NCBI RefSeq assembly: GCF_004208415.1
Contig: NZ_CP035758.1
Coordinates: forward strand, 4,092,001-4,156,000
Length of the DNA stretch: 64,000 nt
Source of the DNA: Ktedonosporobacter rubrisoli
GTDB taxonomy: Bacteria > Chloroflexota > Ktedonobacteria > Ktedonobacterales > Ktedonobacteraceae
Direction: 5' to 3'
Part shown: one piece after another, positions 1 through 9,974 of the stretch
Layout of the letters: every line of letters begins with the position of its first letter
Position numbering within the stretch: position 1 is the stretch's first letter
Program-made: the position numbers and the translations under genes
The notes under the pieces: model-generated
Told to the model about the DNA's origin: nothing
Seen by the model: only the letters and a program-made list of their open reading frames with translations
Database searches by the model: none

Positions 1-2
1 CC

Positions 3-1226
3 GTACCAATGCCAGCAACCCAGACTAACTGCCCCCCGGCAGGCAAAGCTCGTGCCGCCGTTCTGGCCCCCTACCAGGCACAAGGGCATAACGCTATCAT
101 CTACGCTTCCTCATTCTATGATCAGGTGGGCCGAGCACACGGCACCATCATGAGTTTCGATATCGTCAAAAGCCTGGCACATCCTATCATCACAATACCT
201 GAGCTGATTACCAATGCCCAGGTATCTAGCGATGGACAGTGGATAATCTTCTCAACCTATAACGACAGTGCAGGAACATTGCCAACTCCCACGCGGTCAC
301 GCATTCAACTCGTGCGCGTTGATGGGCAGGGCCTACAAACTCTCTACTGTTCGTCATCCACCGAAGCCTCCTTACAGAATCTTCTTGCTTCACCTGGAGC
401 AAGTCTAGAGAAGGATTGGAGTCTATTTTTCGCTGATGGCTCTACCCTGATCACGCTCAATATTGCGACAGGAGAAATCCTGCAAAAGTTCAGTTCCCGG
501 CATTCCTACCAGCCTGTTACCTGGCTAAATAATCAGGATCTTTATTTGCTCGACAATGGTACACCGGATCAGGATAATGCTGCCGCGCAATCTAAGCTGG
601 TTCAGCTTATGCTCAATAATCCTCTACCATCTGCTGACCCCAATCTTCCAGCCGAGATACAGTTACCCGCAGCTTGCTCTGATCTTGACTTCAGCCCAGA
701 CATGAGGACCATCTTCATAGGTCACTGCAGCGGCTCAGGCCAGAGAGATTGCAGTGGCGCGTGTACGCCCAATGCAGGGCCAAGCACTATTGCCAGTATA
801 AAGCAGAATACTGAGAGCTTTAACTGGAATAAAGCCTCCCCTATTTTCACTAGCAGCGTACTGGCAATTACCAGAGTGCGTGCGATCACTTCTTCCAGCC
901 TCTTGTTCCTGGTAGGCAATGATGACCTTTATAACAATCAGAATGGCATCTGGAAAATCAATGCAGATGGGAGCGGCTTGCGACAGCTAGCTGTCGAGTC
1001 ATCTGGTGTCTGTACATTCAACAGATTTTCCCAATATCCCTGGTCCAATCTTGCGAGAGATGGCAGTATGTATGCTTTCAAAACAGGCTCCCCGCAGGCT
1101 TTAGGCGAAGATAGGCTTTTTATCGGCTCTCTGCGTGGAGGCACTCCCACAGTCATTGCGGCCGACGGTAAGAACAATGTTGATCCAGGCTCACAGCTCG
1201 ATATCGCCGGCTGGACTATTATCTAA
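3..1226 (+). CDS. beta-propeller-like (TolB/WD40-type) protein, 5' end outside the window
   Basis: The frame is open to the left edge of the window, and the first ATG (position 9) has no ribosome site and no signal peptide, so the true start is probably upstream. The product has repeated segments alternating 'SSDGQWIIFST', 'SPDMRTIFIG' and 'ARDGSMYAFKT', spaced as in TolB/WD40-like propeller blades that read out a value table. Several cysteines (for example CSGSGQRDCSGAC) suggest an extracytoplasmic location. No catalytic motif is visible. The precise role is unknown; it may be the C-terminal sensor of a larger membrane protein. Confidence 0.6.
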   Translation, partial: VPMPATQTNCPPAGKARAAVLAPYQAQGHNAIIYASSFYDQVGRAHGTIMSFDIVKSLAHPIITIPELITNAQVSSDGQWIIFSTYNDSAGTLPTPTRSRIQLVRVDGQGLQTLYCSSSTEASLQNLLASPGASLEKDWSLFFADGSTLITLNIATGEILQKFSSRHSYQPVTWLNNQDLYLLDNGTPDQDNAAAQSKLVQLMLNNPLPSADPNLPAEIQLPAACSDLDFSPDMRTIFIGHCSGSGQRDCSGACTPNAGPSTIASIKQNTESFNWNKASPIFTSSVLAITRVRAITSSSLLFLVGNDDLYNNQNGIWKINADGSGLRQLAVESSGVCTFNRFSQYPWSNLARDGSMYAFKTGSPQALGEDRLFIGSLRGGTPTVIAADGKNNVDPGSQLDIAGWTII

Positions 1227-1494
1227 GACATCTTGTATCATCCAATACCTAAGTTGGGCAATTCCATACAGGACCCAATTCAGCAAGCTGCCAGAAAATA
1301 GATTTAAGCTCCAGTGCGCATACATAATGGGAAAGCCCATAAAGAGAGGCTATCGTCCCACTGGAGTGGAACAGAAATGAGCACGTAAACAAGAGACTGG
1401 TAGATATACTTGCCTTCATCCTTTACAATAGAGGCACGTCTGCCCAGCGGCATACACTCAATCGGATATTTCTATTGAAAGGGGTAAGATAGTT

Positions 1495-1866
1495 GTGACA
1501 TACTGTCGTGGGATCAGAGGAGCGACCACAGTAGAATGCAACAGCCGTGAGGAAATGTTGGCGGCTACCACCGAGCTGTTACAATTAATAATAGAGCGAA
1601 ATAATTTGTGCGCAGAAGATGTCGCTAGCGCTATTTTCAGTGTCACAGATGACTTGAATGCAGTATTTCCGGCTCTTGCAGCGCGCCAGCTCGGCTGGAC
1701 TTCGGTTGCGCTCTTAAATACGTGCGAGATTCCTGTGCCAGGGAGCCTGAGTAAGTGCATCCGTATTCTCCTGCATGTCAATACAGCAAAGAGTGCAGAA
1801 GAGATACAGCATGTCTATCTGCGAGAAGCGGTACAGCTACGTCCCGACCTTGGGGCAGAGTTCTAG
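1495..1866 (+). CDS. aroH: chorismate mutase, AroH type
   Basis: The 123-residue product has the length and opening motif (RGIRGATTVE, residues 5-14) of the monofunctional trimeric AroH family, which converts chorismate to prephenate for Phe/Tyr synthesis. The following stretch (AATTELLQLIIERNNL) and the segment around ALLNTCEIPVPGSL match the family's arrangement. It starts at GTG 1495, with an AAAGGGG site just upstream. The DAHP synthase gene lies 146 bases downstream on the same strand, so the two probably form an aromatic amino acid unit. Cytoplasmic. Confidence 0.9.
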   Translation: MTYCRGIRGATTVECNSREEMLAATTELLQLIIERNNLCAEDVASAIFSVTDDLNAVFPALAARQLGWTSVALLNTCEIPVPGSLSKCIRILLHVNTAKSAEEIQHVYLREAVQLRPDLGAEF

Positions 1867-2012
1867 CTAAATGTTATGCATATCCCAATTGTCTGGGATC
1901 ATCAACCGACAGGCATCGACAATCATGACAAAGTGGTCACGATGGGCCTTAGTGTTGGCAACGAGGCATACGTTAAGCCCTCTTCCATTTTGTTTTGAAG
2001 GAGTCACTTTTC

Positions 2013-3092
2013 ATGATTGTCGTAATGCGCTCAAACTGTAGCGACGAAAACATCGAACATGTATTAACGTTCCTCAAAAATCAGGGCCTGACCGGCCACC
2101 CCTCTGTTGGAGCAGAGCGCACAATAATTGGTGTTCTTGGAAGCGTCGGTCCTTCGGGCGCCCCCGGAGGTCTAGGAGGTATTAATCCTACATTAGGCGA
2201 AAACCTTGAAAGCTTGCCCGGAGTTGAATCCGTCCTGCGCGTCTCCAAGCCATATAAGCTTGCCAGCCGCGAATTTCACCCAGAAGATACCATTGTGGAT
2301 GTTCCAACCGCCTGCGTCTCCGAGGGTGTAGTCCATATCGGCGGGAACGCTGTCATCATGATGGCGGGCCCCTGTACAGTCGAAACCGAGAAGCAGCTCA
2401 TGACGACGGCCGAAGCTGTACGCAAAGAAGGAGCCGTCATCCTGCGCGGCGGTGCCTTCAAGCCTTCAACCTCTCCTTATGGCTTCCGCGGCCTTGGTGA
2501 AGATGGCTTGAAGCTTCTTGCCAAAGCCCGCGCTACCTTTGGTATGGCTGTGATCACTGAAGTCATGACGCCAACCGATGTGCCTCTGGTCTGCGAGTAC
2601 GCCGATATCCTACAAATCGGCACACGCAATATGCAAAATTATATGTTGCTCGATGCTGTTGGGCGTACCCAGAAGCCAGTTGTGCTTAAGCGCGGTATGT
2701 CTGCCACATTTGAGGAATGGCTGCTGGCCGCTGAGTATGTTCTCTCCCAGGGCAATCCAAATGTTATTCTATGTGAGCGCGGCATTCGTACCTTTGAAAA
2801 GGCCACGCGCAATACAATGGATATTAGCGCCTTCCCACTCATCGAGCGTTTGTCGCACCTTCCCATTATCTCCGACCCAAGCCAGGGCACAGGTCGTCGC
2901 GACCTCGTTGGTCCGATGAGCCTGGCCTCAATTGCAGCTGGTACAGATGCGCTCCTTATTGAAGTACACCCTAATCCTGATGAGGCCTTGAAGGATGGAG
3001 CCCAATCTCTCACCCTTGATCAATTCCAGAGTCTGATGCCAGAGGCGCAGGCTGTGGCCAGGGCCGTTGGGCGTACGTTCATTACAGGCTAG
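2013..3092 (+). CDS. aroF: 3-deoxy-7-phosphoheptulonate (DAHP) synthase
   Basis: Condenses phosphoenolpyruvate and erythrose-4-phosphate, the first step of the shikimate pathway. The N-terminal ~70 residues form a ferredoxin-like regulatory domain (MIVVMRSNCSDENIEHVL), as in Thermotoga/Bacillus-type enzymes. The TIM barrel follows with MMAGPCTVE, LRGGAFKPSTSPYGFRG, IGTRNMQN, LKRGMS, CERGIRTFE and ISDPSQGTGRRDLV, which carry the PEP and metal ligands. The ATG at 2013 is chosen over the TTG at 1995 because an AAGGAG site (1998-2003) sits 9 bases before it and inside the longer frame. Length 359 residues, normal for the family. Confidence 0.95.
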   Translation: MIVVMRSNCSDENIEHVLTFLKNQGLTGHPSVGAERTIIGVLGSVGPSGAPGGLGGINPTLGENLESLPGVESVLRVSKPYKLASREFHPEDTIVDVPTACVSEGVVHIGGNAVIMMAGPCTVETEKQLMTTAEAVRKEGAVILRGGAFKPSTSPYGFRGLGEDGLKLLAKARATFGMAVITEVMTPTDVPLVCEYADILQIGTRNMQNYMLLDAVGRTQKPVVLKRGMSATFEEWLLAAEYVLSQGNPNVILCERGIRTFEKATRNTMDISAFPLIERLSHLPIISDPSQGTGRRDLVGPMSLASIAAGTDALLIEVHPNPDEALKDGAQSLTLDQFQSLMPEAQAVARAVGRTFITG

Positions 3093-3116
3093 CCTTTATT
3101 GCTCAGTCAGGATATC

Positions 3117-3152
3117 CTTACCTGGGAGGATGGCAGCATCCTTCCGGGTAAG
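3117..3152. terminator. long hairpin between convergent genes
   Basis: CTTACCTGGGAGGATG pairs with CATCCTTCCGGGTAAG across a 4-base loop (GCAG): a 16-bp stem with two G-U type pairs. It lies between the end of the DAHP synthase gene and the end of the convergent IclR gene. There is no strong T run, so factor-independent termination is only likely. Confidence 0.5.
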
Positions 3153-3196
3153 CCAGCACGTATCCAAGCTCTCTGCATCGCAGGTGGCATAAGCGC

Positions 3197-4033
3197 CTAA
3201 CGATTTTCCCCTCTTTCCTGCGAAGCCGCTAGAACGCTGGAGATACTGGCACTAATACGCTTGAGGTGAGGAAGAAGGCCTGGGATACGTCTGCTATCTA
3301 AACGGCTTCCCGGTCCTGACACGCTGAGAGCAGCTACCACTCTGCCTTGCAGACTATAAACTGGTACAGCCAGACAGCGCACACCTTCCTCTTGCTCGCC
3401 ATTATCAAGCGCATAGCCTCGCTGGCGAATCAAATCTAGCTCCTGCTGAAGTTGGCCGGGATCGGTAATTGTTACTTCAGTGGAGCGCGGTAAACCCGTC
3501 TCAGCAATAATAGCCGCTATCACACTTTCTGGTTGGTAAGCCAATAACACCTTGCCACATCCGGTACAATGCAGAAATACGCGATTGCCGAGCTCGGTGA
3601 ACATACGCACGGTTCGCATGGGCTGTGCCTGGGCAACATAGACAGCGCGGTTCCCTTCCTTAACAACCAGGTTCGCAGTTTCTCCACTGATCTCTACTAG
3701 CTCGCGCAGATGGGGATTTCCTATCTTCACCCAGTCAGGCGTCTGTAGATCGGTGCTGGCCAAACGACGGAAAGCTGGTCCCAATGCATAGCGTCGCGTA
3801 CGATTATCGCGGACTACATATTCGCGAGCGACTAAGGTCATGAGGAGTCGATGAATTGTGCCTACGGGCTGGCCGGTCGCATGGCTAAGCTCACTGATTC
3901 CTACCCAAGCTGAAGAGTGCGCCAGACATTCTAGTAGCTCAAGAGCCCTCTCAACAGACTGTACTGAGCCTGGCGAAACACCCTCTTTCTGCGTAGAGAT
4001 GTTCCGCGCATCTACTTCTTTCAGTTTTCCCAT
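3197..4033 (-). CDS. IclR-family transcriptional regulator
   Basis: The N-terminal winged helix-turn-helix (about residues 23-85: SVQSVERALELLECLA, GISELSHATGQPVGTIHRLLMTL) is followed by the IclR effector domain (about 100-270), with the typical FLHCTGCGKVLLAY and GYALDNGEQEEGVRCLAVPVY segments. Length 278 is normal. The ATG at 4033 has GGAAAG 9 bases upstream. It lies convergent to aroF and divergent from the TIR-STAND gene, so its target is not obvious; IclR proteins usually respond to small organic acids or sugars. Confidence 0.92.
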   Translation of the reverse strand: MGKLKEVDARNISTQKEGVSPGSVQSVERALELLECLAHSSAWVGISELSHATGQPVGTIHRLLMTLVAREYVVRDNRTRRYALGPAFRRLASTDLQTPDWVKIGNPHLRELVEISGETANLVVKEGNRAVYVAQAQPMRTVRMFTELGNRVFLHCTGCGKVLLAYQPESVIAAIIAETGLPRSTEVTITDPGQLQQELDLIRQRGYALDNGEQEEGVRCLAVPVYSLQGRVVAALSVSGPGSRLDSRRIPGLLPHLKRISASISSVLAASQERGENR

Positions 4034-4286
4034 TGATCTAACTTTCCATAATGCGAAAAATCATGTTGCAATTGTACCATAATTTTGCTCCAGAACACCA
4101 GAAGTCTAAGTAAACTTAAAAAACGTTTTCTCTTGCTCCAGGCTCTAACTTCATTCTCCTATACAAATCTAGCCCTCTATGCTAAAATAAAGAAAAGGAT
4201 AAAATTCTTTAAGAATATCCTTTTTCGCGCTACACTTGAAACATCTTTATACACAACTCCTTTGAGCAGTCAGAGCGAGGCCTGTA

Positions 4287-7238
4287 ATGTCGTTCTCACC
4301 ACTATCCAGGGCCATCAAGATCTTTTTCTCTTATGCTACCTCCGCTCCCCGCGACAAAAACCTTTTCGATCAGCTCATGGCTCACCTGAGCATTTTAAAA
4401 CGCGAACAGCTTATCGATGAATTCTACGATAGTGCGATTTGCGCAGGCAGCAACATTACTCAGTTCATGGAAGCTCAGCTCAAGGCTGCGGATATTATTG
4501 TTTTACTCCTCAGTGCGGAATTTTTTGCCTCAGAGCGCTGCTATGGCCTTGAGCTAAAACGGGCCCTTGAGCTGAGCGCGTCTGGGACAAAACGCCTGAT
4601 ACCTGTAATCCTACGCCCCGCTGATTGGAAGATTTTGCCCCTCAGTCAATATAGCCCTCTCCCGCCAGATGGCAAACCTGTAAGCCGCTGGTCAGATATC
4701 GATGAAGCACTTAGCGAGGTAGCGCGCGGGATACGGCGAGTAGTTGAGGAACTGGCTAACCAAACGTTGAAGCCTCACGCAGATATGCCATCTCCACAAT
4801 TGCCCCTGCACTATATCCCCTACAGATACAACACCTTTTTTACAGATCGGCAAAAGGTTCTCGCTACGCTTTCCTCAGCTTTCGCCTCCACCAAAACTCC
4901 TCAGATCCCCATTTTAGCCTTGAATGGTCTAGGAGGCATGGGTAAAACTCAGGTCGCGCTTGCATATACCTATCGCTCGCTTGAAATGTATCAAATCATA
5001 CTATGGCTCAATGCATCTTCTCGCAAGAGGCTGAGTGCGGAAGTTAGCGCGCTTGCCGATCTGATTTCGCTTCCACAAAAGGAGCACTTCAATGAAACTC
5101 AACTGTTTGCAGCCGTTAAGCGCTGGCTGCAATCTCAGCCCAACTGGCTACTCGTTCTCGATCAGATCGAGGATATATCTCTTCTCGACCTACTCACACC
5201 CACTCAGGGAAACGGCCATGTCTTGCTCACAACGCGCACGCAGGCTACGGGAACACTCGCTACAGCGCTCCCCATCGCCAAGATGACCTCTATGGATAGC
5301 GTGCTATTCTTACTGCGCCGGGCCAAAATTATTTCAGTGGATGCAGAGCTCGATCAAGCACCAGCCGAGGCCATACAGGAAGCCAACGCCATCGCACGGG
5401 AGATGGATGGTTTCCCCCTGGCCCTCGATCAGGCAGGTGCCTATCTTGAAGAGACTGGCTGCGGTCTCACAACCTACCTTACGCTCTATCATAAGGAGCG
5501 AATGACGTTGTTAGGCCAAAGAGGAAAGAATAGAGTTGGCCACACAAATTCAGTGACGGTTACTCTGACCCTGACCTTTGAGAAGGTCGCCCAGAAACGT
5601 GCCACGAACCTTGATTTGCTGCACCTGCTGGCTTTTATGCAACCCGACGCTATCCCTGATGAATTGCTAGTGAAAGGAGCCGACGAGCTGGATGAACCAC
5701 TGCAATCGCTTGCGGCCCATCCCCTGAACTTGCACCAGGCTCTGGCCGAGTTGCTTAACTTCTCCTTGATCCAGCGCCGCACCGATACCTCCATGCTGTA
5801 TATCCATCGCATCGTCCAGATAGTGCTTAAAGATACCCTTAGCCAAGAACAACAACGCCAATTGGCCATTCAGGTTGTACGCATGGTGAATCGCGTCTTC
5901 CCAGAGATACGCTTTGATACTCAAGCTGCCTGCGAACGTTACCTACCCCAGGCGCAAAACTGTGCAAAACTTATCGCCGATTTTCAGCTCACTTTGAAAG
6001 AGGCAGCTCTGCTTCTAGAACGCGTGGGCACTTATTGCTATCGGCACGCATGCTACAGCGAGGCTGAGGCCACACTTACGCAGGCTTTAGATCTCTATGA
6101 GCAGCATCTGAAATCAGAAACGTTAGATATGGCTCAGACACTCAATTCTCTGGCCCTTCTACGCTATCGCCAGGCTCGCTATCAGCAGGCTGAAACACTC
6201 CATTTGCGCGCTCTGAAACTGCGCGAACAGGCCCTGGACTCGGATCATCTCAAAACGGCTGAGAGTCTGCATAACCTGGCTATGCTCTATGCCAATCAGG
6301 GACACTATCAACAGGCAGAGCACTTCTATCGGCGCGTACTCGCTATTGAGAATAGTATGAGGGAAGTGGATCATTCGGAGATTGCCAGGACGCTTAACAA
6401 TCTGGGCCTTGTCTACTATCGACAGGGGCAGTATCAACAGGCTGAAGCCACCTATCAACAGGCGCTTACCATATATGAAGGTTGCCTACCCCCTGATCAC
6501 CCTGATCTTATCCATCCACTTGATGGATTGGGCGCTCTCAATGAGAAACAGGGCAATTATTCCCGCGCCCAGGAGCTCTATCAGCGCGCTCTTAGCATTT
6601 GCCAACAGGCTTACGGAGACCAGCATCCAGAGACAGCGCATAGCCTCAATAAATTAGCTGATATCTACGAGATAGAGGGCAACTATCGGCAAGCTGCTGC
6701 CCTCTATCACCGTGCTTTGAGTATTGTCGAGCAAACTCTGGGCTCTGAACATCCCGATGCAGCTCTCTTCCTCAATAATCTAGCTTTTCTGGCCGAGAAA
6801 GAGAGGGACTATCAGCAAGCCGAAAATCTCTACCAGCGTGCTCTACACCTCTATGAACAGAGCCTGGGCACAGAGCATCCCTTTATTGCGACAGTTCTCA
6901 ATAATCTGGGCAAACTTTACCAGAACATGGGAAATATACAACGGGCTGAAGCGCTCTTGCGAAAAGCTATAGCTATATGCAAACGGGTATCTGGCCTGGC
7001 ACACCCCGATACTGCCCTGAGCATGGGTAGCCTGGCCGAGCTATTAAGCGCTGAACATCACTACGAAGAGGCTGAAGTATTATTCCAGCAGGCTTTTGCT
7101 ATTCTCCTGCAAGCTTTTGGCCCTCAGCATGGGCAGGTAAATCGAATGTTAGAAAAATATGTAGCTCTTTTGGAGAGCATGGGCCGGACGGAGGAGGCTG
7201 CTATCTTGAGGCAAACGCTTCACCAGAAGCCCGCATAG
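4287..7238 (+). CDS. TIR - NB-ARC (STAND) - TPR protein
   Basis: A 983-residue multidomain protein. The TIR-like domain (about 8-155) begins with KIFFSYATSA and contains SERCYGLELKRA, whose E89 is at the place of the catalytic glutamate of NAD-cleaving TIR domains. A nucleotide-binding STAND module follows: Walker A GLGGMGKT (214-221), a Walker-B-like LLVLDQ (Gln where Asp is usual), VLLTTRTQ, and GFPLALDQAGAYLEETG as the GLPL-type motif. The C-terminal part (about 575-975) has nine 42-residue kinesin-light-chain-type TPRs (pattern Y-x-x-A-E-x-x-Y-x-x-A-L). The domain order matches NLR-like bacterial proteins, some of which act in phage defence; that role is inferred here. GAGCGAGG precedes the ATG. 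Confidence 0.85.
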   Translation: MSFSPLSRAIKIFFSYATSAPRDKNLFDQLMAHLSILKREQLIDEFYDSAICAGSNITQFMEAQLKAADIIVLLLSAEFFASERCYGLELKRALELSASGTKRLIPVILRPADWKILPLSQYSPLPPDGKPVSRWSDIDEALSEVARGIRRVVEELANQTLKPHADMPSPQLPLHYIPYRYNTFFTDRQKVLATLSSAFASTKTPQIPILALNGLGGMGKTQVALAYTYRSLEMYQIILWLNASSRKRLSAEVSALADLISLPQKEHFNETQLFAAVKRWLQSQPNWLLVLDQIEDISLLDLLTPTQGNGHVLLTTRTQATGTLATALPIAKMTSMDSVLFLLRRAKIISVDAELDQAPAEAIQEANAIAREMDGFPLALDQAGAYLEETGCGLTTYLTLYHKERMTLLGQRGKNRVGHTNSVTVTLTLTFEKVAQKRATNLDLLHLLAFMQPDAIPDELLVKGADELDEPLQSLAAHPLNLHQALAELLNFSLIQRRTDTSMLYIHRIVQIVLKDTLSQEQQRQLAIQVVRMVNRVFPEIRFDTQAACERYLPQAQNCAKLIADFQLTLKEAALLLERVGTYCYRHACYSEAEATLTQALDLYEQHLKSETLDMAQTLNSLALLRYRQARYQQAETLHLRALKLREQALDSDHLKTAESLHNLAMLYANQGHYQQAEHFYRRVLAIENSMREVDHSEIARTLNNLGLVYYRQGQYQQAEATYQQALTIYEGCLPPDHPDLIHPLDGLGALNEKQGNYSRAQELYQRALSICQQAYGDQHPETAHSLNKLADIYEIEGNYRQAAALYHRALSIVEQTLGSEHPDAALFLNNLAFLAEKERDYQQAENLYQRALHLYEQSLGTEHPFIATVLNNLGKLYQNMGNIQRAEALLRKAIAICKRVSGLAHPDTALSMGSLAELLSAEHHYEEAEVLFQQAFAILLQAFGPQHGQVNRMLEKYVALLESMGRTEEAAILRQTLHQKPA

Positions 7239-8466
7239 ATCTCTAGTTGATAAGCTTAAGACAGTCATTTGGATATGCGAGTATACTGGAAAGAGGCAGG
7301 GTGAGGGCGCACCTATCATCTTTTCTCGATCTGCTTTAAAGGATGCTGAACTAGACATTACCTGGTCTTCCAGCAAACACAGCTAAGCTATTCTTTCGCT
7401 TTGGCTCCCTCACCCTTTCTGTTCCTTTATCGCCCTCACGCTTGCGTTCTGGCTGCTCGCGCTCCGGTTGCCTGCGCTCTGGCTGTTCCCGCGCTGGCCT
7501 GTCTTTACCTTTTCTTCTCTCCTTCTCTGCTACAGAGCTCGCAAGCTCAAGCGCATCTGTCTCATTCTCCGCCAGGCAACCCGGAATGCACATTTCAACC
7601 TTAAGTGCGTTTGTCTGTACGTACGTATCTATGATCTTTGCGCATGTAAAATAACGGAATATTTCTCTGGAAGAGCGCTTAAAGATTTTTTGGGGAACGG
7701 CAAATGCCTTGTTTATCTTAGCAATAAACAGCCTGAGACATAGCTGTATGAGCGCAAAAGCTGCGTAGATATTCCTGCCTGGGGAAGCAATAAATTCCCT
7801 ATATCGGGCTGCTGTACTATACTTCGAGGTTATGTTGCGACAAAACTTGGAGATAATTGGCGCTACCTGCCCATGCTTCCTGCCCTCACAACCAACATCC
7901 ACGCGCCATAATATATAAAGATATCTATATACTAATTCTTCGATATGGGGGGGGTATTACAGAACAATGCAGGCACAAGGAAAATACCTGCAATACGACC
8001 AGGCTCCATAATGTTCTGCTTGATACTCGCTATTACCTGTTGCTCCGGCACGGTTAGCTCTTGATGAGAATACAAAGCCAGGTTCTCCCCCTCGACAAGA
8101 GAGCTAATATATTGCTTCCAGCGTATATACGCCCGGGACATCTTAAATTTTCTCATCATCTTTAGCTCGTCTAATACTTCTTTATCCGTATTCATCCAAA
8201 TACGCTGACCTTGCTTCCAGGAGCAAGCGTAGATATGCAATTAAGGCTTCAGGCTTAGCCTCACTTCTCTGGAAGCAGAAACTGGCACTCAAGCCTGGGA
8301 ATATCTCGCCAGCAATCCGGGTCAGGCGACATTAAATCTCATAAAGAAGTTATACAAGATAAAGCTGAATATGGCCACTCTTATGGAAGAGAAAAGAAAA
8401 TAGTACTATATATGAGTCGATTACAGGAATGCGCTGAGAGACGCAGTGCAACCAGAAGTGAATTTA
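7239..8466. other. 1.2 kb with no convincing gene
   Basis: Several short overlapping reading frames occur on both strands. The longest, on the minus strand, are 7351-7902 (183 codons, GTG start, ending in a low-complexity Arg/Glu/Pro tail) and 7932-8240 (102 codons). Neither has a clear ribosome site or a family I recognise. A run of eight G (7947-7954) lies in the second frame. The stretch may be decayed coding DNA. No terminal repeats or transposase motifs were found. Confidence 0.4.
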
Positions 8467-9540
8467 TCAAGATACATACTCTGATTCATACCAGGTGCGG
8501 AGGAAGTAGGCAAACCCATATGCCGGAAAAAAATTCTGTTGCACAAGTGTCTCGAATGGCGCATTTAAGAAATCCAGATGTGCGTTCTTGATACGAGCAA
8601 CTAAAGCTTCATTCGCGGCCTCGCAATTCAGCAAATTCCATCCTTGTTGGATGCCATACCAGATATAACGCTGTTCCCATTCTGCGACGTAAGGGCTTAC
8701 CTCGACGCTTCGAATAATCCGCATGCACGGTTTAAGGCCTCGCTCCGCAAGGGTTTGTATCCAGCTACTGCGCGTATGGCAGACTTTGCTATCGGCTCCG
8801 TTTGTTACAGAAGCGGCTTCGAGTAGATGTTGAGCATGGCGACGTTTTGGCTTACTTGTACGCCCAACATAGCGAATCTCGTGCGTCTCAGGATCTACCT
8901 CAGCATAGATAACCTGGCCTATTGGAAAGGTACGCTCACAACAGGAACGAATAAGTACACGTTGCTCAGGCTCTGGAAGCGCAAGAAAACTTGCTTCGCA
9001 CCTCTTACAACAGAGAGAAAGTGATGTTCCCATACCACACAAAGCATAGCCCTTGAGCTGGGAAATAAAGTCAACGCGAAGTGTTTTCTTCTGGCACATG
9101 CAGCAAGCAACTTGCCGGCGTTCAAGCAATAGTGCATGACAGGCCTTGCAGCGTGTATAGAGCACAAAACCATTAGCAGAGGAAGTGCTGTCAAAGGCAG
9201 ATGCGGGCAAGAGCTGTTGACAAGCCCTACAACGACGGTCTGGTTGCTGAAGATACCAGTTCTCCAATTCTTGCCAGCGCGTCTCCTGGGCCTGGCGGAG
9301 GGCCACGCGTCTGGCCCACTCCATTTGTCTTCTGTCTTCTCGTTCCTGCCCCTGCAGCCACATTGCACGCTGAGCCGCTACACGACGATGGCGCTCCTGC
9401 TGGTTAAACCCCTGACACTCATCACAAATCTCTTTATATCCATCGGCTTTCCCTTTCAGCCGCGAGAAAGCCAGAAGAGGTTTTATCTGCTTACACTGCC
9501 TGCAAGGTTTCTCGTTTTCTTGCGGAGTCGCAGTACTCAT
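8467..9540 (-). CDS. zinc-ribbon protein with C-terminal GIY-YIG nuclease domain
   Basis: Three successive Cys-pair units (CRQC...CDEC, CRAC...CKAC, CCMC...CKRC) occupy roughly residues 10-205, with an Arg/Gln-rich helix between the first two. A GIY-YIG-like domain follows (VIYAEVD, then IRYVGRTSKPKRRHAQHL with the expected Arg and His). GIY-YIG enzymes cleave one DNA strand; here the ribbons would supply nucleic-acid binding. The ATG at 9540 is preferred because the longer frame contains its GGGAGA ribosome site. Length 357. The upstream neighbour is a defence-like TIR protein, but no operon link is visible. Nuclease activity is inferred. Confidence 0.7.
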   Translation of the reverse strand: MSTATPQENEKPCRQCKQIKPLLAFSRLKGKADGYKEICDECQGFNQQERHRRVAAQRAMWLQGQEREDRRQMEWARRVALRQAQETRWQELENWYLQQPDRRCRACQQLLPASAFDSTSSANGFVLYTRCKACHALLLERRQVACCMCQKKTLRVDFISQLKGYALCGMGTSLSLCCKRCEASFLALPEPEQRVLIRSCCERTFPIGQVIYAEVDPETHEIRYVGRTSKPKRRHAQHLLEAASVTNGADSKVCHTRSSWIQTLAERGLKPCMRIIRSVEVSPYVAEWEQRYIWYGIQQGWNLLNCEAANEALVARIKNAHLDFLNAPFETLVQQNFFPAYGFAYFLRTWYESEYVS

Positions 9541-9741
9541 GTCATCTCTCCCTATCATCAGATCCTCCTTTTATTTTGCTAGCAGAGCCCCAATTTCAAC
9601 TAAAACGCTCCTTGCCCATGTTCTTATATCCTCATTATTACTCTTCTATTTACAGTATATGGAAGATTTCAATAAGTTAGCGGTATTAGTTTGATAGCTC
9701 GCAGCCTCTAAGATGGCCTCTGCAAGCATACCAACGCCAGG

Positions 9742-9779
9742 AGAGCACTGCTAAGATAGTAGAAACTCAGCAGTGCTCT
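9742..9779. terminator. hairpin in the 9.5-10.0 kb intergenic region
   Basis: AGAGCACTGCT and AGCAGTGCTCT form a perfect 11-bp stem with a 16-base loop. It lies about 200 bases beyond the stop of the leftward solute-binding protein gene and upstream of the zinc-ribbon gene. There is no U tract. Nothing else was recognised in the 430 bases between the two genes. Confidence 0.35.
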
Positions 9780-9974
9780 TGCGGCCGCAATCCACGTTGC
9801 TCTCAGAGAGCGGAGGAATGAGCACCTGAGAGCCCGCATGTCCGAAGAAGGCACCAGGATAGCAACGCGCCCCAATCGAGCATCCTCTAGAGCCAGTCAG
9901 GAGGAAGATCTTGGAAGCGCGAGACTGAAGCGTAAGTACTTAGTAAGTATTCATTCCCGGCGAGTCATAAACTA

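Noticed and set aside
7351..8240. Two minus-strand frames (183 and 102 codons) as genes or a broken transposase
   Set aside because: No ribosome sites, no recognisable motif, low-complexity tail; joining them across the G8 tract runs into a stop codon.
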